A stretch of 6,967 nucleotides of DNA from JAAKFL01 sp964629645 (GTDB lineage Bacteria; Chlamydiota; Chlamydiia; Chlamydiales; SLFE01). The stretch spans positions 1 through 6,967 of the forward strand of contig CAZVSU010000103.1 of NCBI GenBank assembly GCA_964629645.1, given 5' to 3'. Below the pieces are notes generated by a model, which searched no databases, was not told the DNA's origin, and worked only from the letters and a program-made list of their open reading frames with translations. A program made the translations under genes and the position numbers. Shown here piece after piece: positions 6,254 through 6,967 of the stretch (position 1 is its first letter; every line of letters starts with the position of its first letter).

Positions 6254-6895
6254 ATGAAAGATAAGTATTTGATCACGCTTGGTGTCGGCATTATTGTGTT
6301 TCTCGGTCTTTTTTATCTTGTTTTTTTTGCTAGGGAGATCATGAGAACAGGTTTTGAAGAGCCCCCCGTCGTCGAAGAATCGGAAGCTAAGCTGCATGAT
6401 CCTTCAAAATGGGTGGAATACCGATCAAAATTGACACATTTCCAAGCTTATTTCCCCAATCAACCGAAAACAGACGCCCAGGCGGTCAGTATCGCCGGCG
6501 AAGACACTCTGAAAGCGGGCTTGAATGTCTTTGTCGCCGAAATGCCTGACCAATCAACCCTTATGGTGAAAGTATTGAGATTTCCTGACGATTATACCAT
6601 CAAGGACGTCGGCTTTCAGCTCAACGAGACAATGAACAAAATCCTCAATGCCGGAAGGGACAACACTCTGCGAGACATTAAAAATACGGATTGGCAAGGA
6701 CACGAGGCGTTAAATTTCGCCATACAAAATCAGCAGATTCGAATTCAGGCAAAATCCATCTTCGCAAACCGCTCCATCTATACAGTGATCTATGCTGCTA
6801 GAATCGATAACTTCGATTCGAGTGTCTTCCAAGACTTTTTGGAACGATTTGTGATCACAACGGACTTTAAAGCAAAGCCCGACGATGCGATATAA
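6254..6895 (+). CDS. Membrane-anchored protein of unknown function, single N-terminal helix
   Basis: I do not recognise this 213-residue protein by name. It has a short basic start (MKDK), one hydrophobic helix at about 6-25 (ITLGVGIIVFLGLFYLVFF) with no lipobox, an acidic linker (34-48, EEPPVVEESEAKLHD-like), and a soluble domain from about 51 to the end. The helix is followed by AREIMR, so a cytoplasmic N-terminus and an external domain are possible but not certain. The soluble part has the pattern WVEYRSKLTHFQAYFPNQP (53-71), a central alternating region, then RSIYTVIYAARID (173-185) and a final FQDFLERFVIT (192-202). This 'F-x-FP-x-x-P, then YTV-Y, then F-x-x-FL-x-x-F' layout recalls small PsbP/DcrB-like alpha-beta domains, which often bind no known ligand; that is inference only. 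It is divergent from oppA, has its own promoter candidate, and is followed by a hairpin. Confidence 0.85.
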   Translation: MKDKYLITLGVGIIVFLGLFYLVFFAREIMRTGFEEPPVVEESEAKLHDPSKWVEYRSKLTHFQAYFPNQPKTDAQAVSIAGEDTLKAGLNVFVAEMPDQSTLMVKVLRFPDDYTIKDVGFQLNETMNKILNAGRDNTLRDIKNTDWQGHEALNFAIQNQQIRIQAKSIFANRSIYTVIYAARIDNFDSSVFQDFLERFVITTDFKAKPDDAI

Positions 6896-6898
6896 GCT

Positions 6899-6916
6899 CT
6901 AGGGGGCGTCCCCTAG
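6899..6916 (+). terminator. GC-rich hairpin downstream of the membrane-anchored protein gene
   Basis: CTAGGGG (6899-6905) pairs perfectly with CCCCTAG (6910-6916) around the loop GCGT, a 7-bp stem beginning 3 bases after the stop codon. No T-run follows directly; the nearest is TTTTT at 6933-6937. It is therefore a weak intrinsic terminator, or a 3'-end stabilising hairpin. It may serve both strands if a convergent gene ends just to its right. Confidence 0.5.
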
Positions 6917-6919
6917 TAC

Positions 6920-6967
6920 TTAGTTAAAAAAGTTTTTGATCAAATTCGGCATTATAAGCGCCGCGAT
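6920..6967 (-). CDS. Possible 3' end of a convergent gene (partial, uncertain)
   Basis: Read leftward from the window edge, one minus-strand frame is open to a TAA at 6922-6920 and would end in IAALIMPNLIKNFFN. A second minus-strand frame is also open, ending at a TAA at 6926-6924 with RGAYNAEFDQKLF. Either could be the tail of a gene that lies mostly outside the window, and the hairpin at 6899-6916 would then sit between two converging genes. With so few codons no family can be assigned, and both frames may be chance. Confidence 0.25.
   Translation of the reverse strand: MAALIMPNLIKNFFN

Noticed and set aside
1..6967. Mobile element, CRISPR, defence or toxin-antitoxin cassette
   Set aside because: I found no transposase, integrase, direct-repeat array, terminal inverted repeats or small toxin/antitoxin pair. 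Apart from the unassigned tail and membrane-anchored protein, the genes are ordinary transport or enzyme genes.

Overview
The window looks like chromosomal housekeeping DNA from a Gram-negative bacterium of moderate G+C content. My best inference is a chlamydia-related (environmental Chlamydiae) organism. This rests on a complete oppABCDF peptide-import operon next to the apparent 3' end of an mgtE magnesium-channel gene, a neighbourhood I recall from Chlamydiaceae. It also rests on the frequent TTG/GTG starts. No marker gene proves the phylum, so treat it as a moderate-confidence inference.

Layout from left to right. Bases 1-99 (+) are the last 32 codons of a membrane protein that reads like the final helix of MgtE. 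Its stop overlaps, as ATGA, the start of a 216-residue class I SAM-dependent methyltransferase-like gene (96-746, +). That gene runs tail-to-tail into the opp operon, and the two 3' ends overlap by 22 bp. The opp operon fills 725-5972 on the minus strand, transcribed oppA-oppB-oppC-oppD-oppF. Its junctions are tight: a 20-bp overlap A/B, an 8-bp overlap B/C, 3 bp between C and D, and an ATGA overlap D/F. Bases 5973-6253 are a divergent intergenic region with a candidate promoter on each strand. Then comes a + strand gene (6254-6895) for a 213-residue protein of unknown function with one N-terminal membrane helix. A 7-bp GC-rich hairpin follows its stop, and the last ~50 bases may hold the tail of a convergent minus-strand gene.

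The five opp genes form one machine. OppA is a lipoprotein that captures peptides outside the inner membrane, OppB and OppC form the pore, and OppD and OppF are the two ATPases. All catalytic motifs are intact, so the transporter should work. In Chlamydiae the Opp importer is thought to supply host-derived peptides and to recycle cell-wall peptides; whether that applies here is inference.

I see no mobile element, CRISPR array, RNA gene, phage gene or defence cassette, and nothing that amounts to an undescribed system. The items worth a second look are the 22-bp convergent overlap without an intergenic terminator, the rearranged cysteine-containing tail of OppF, the unclassified methyltransferase coupled to the putative mgtE, and the unassigned membrane-anchored protein divergent from oppA.
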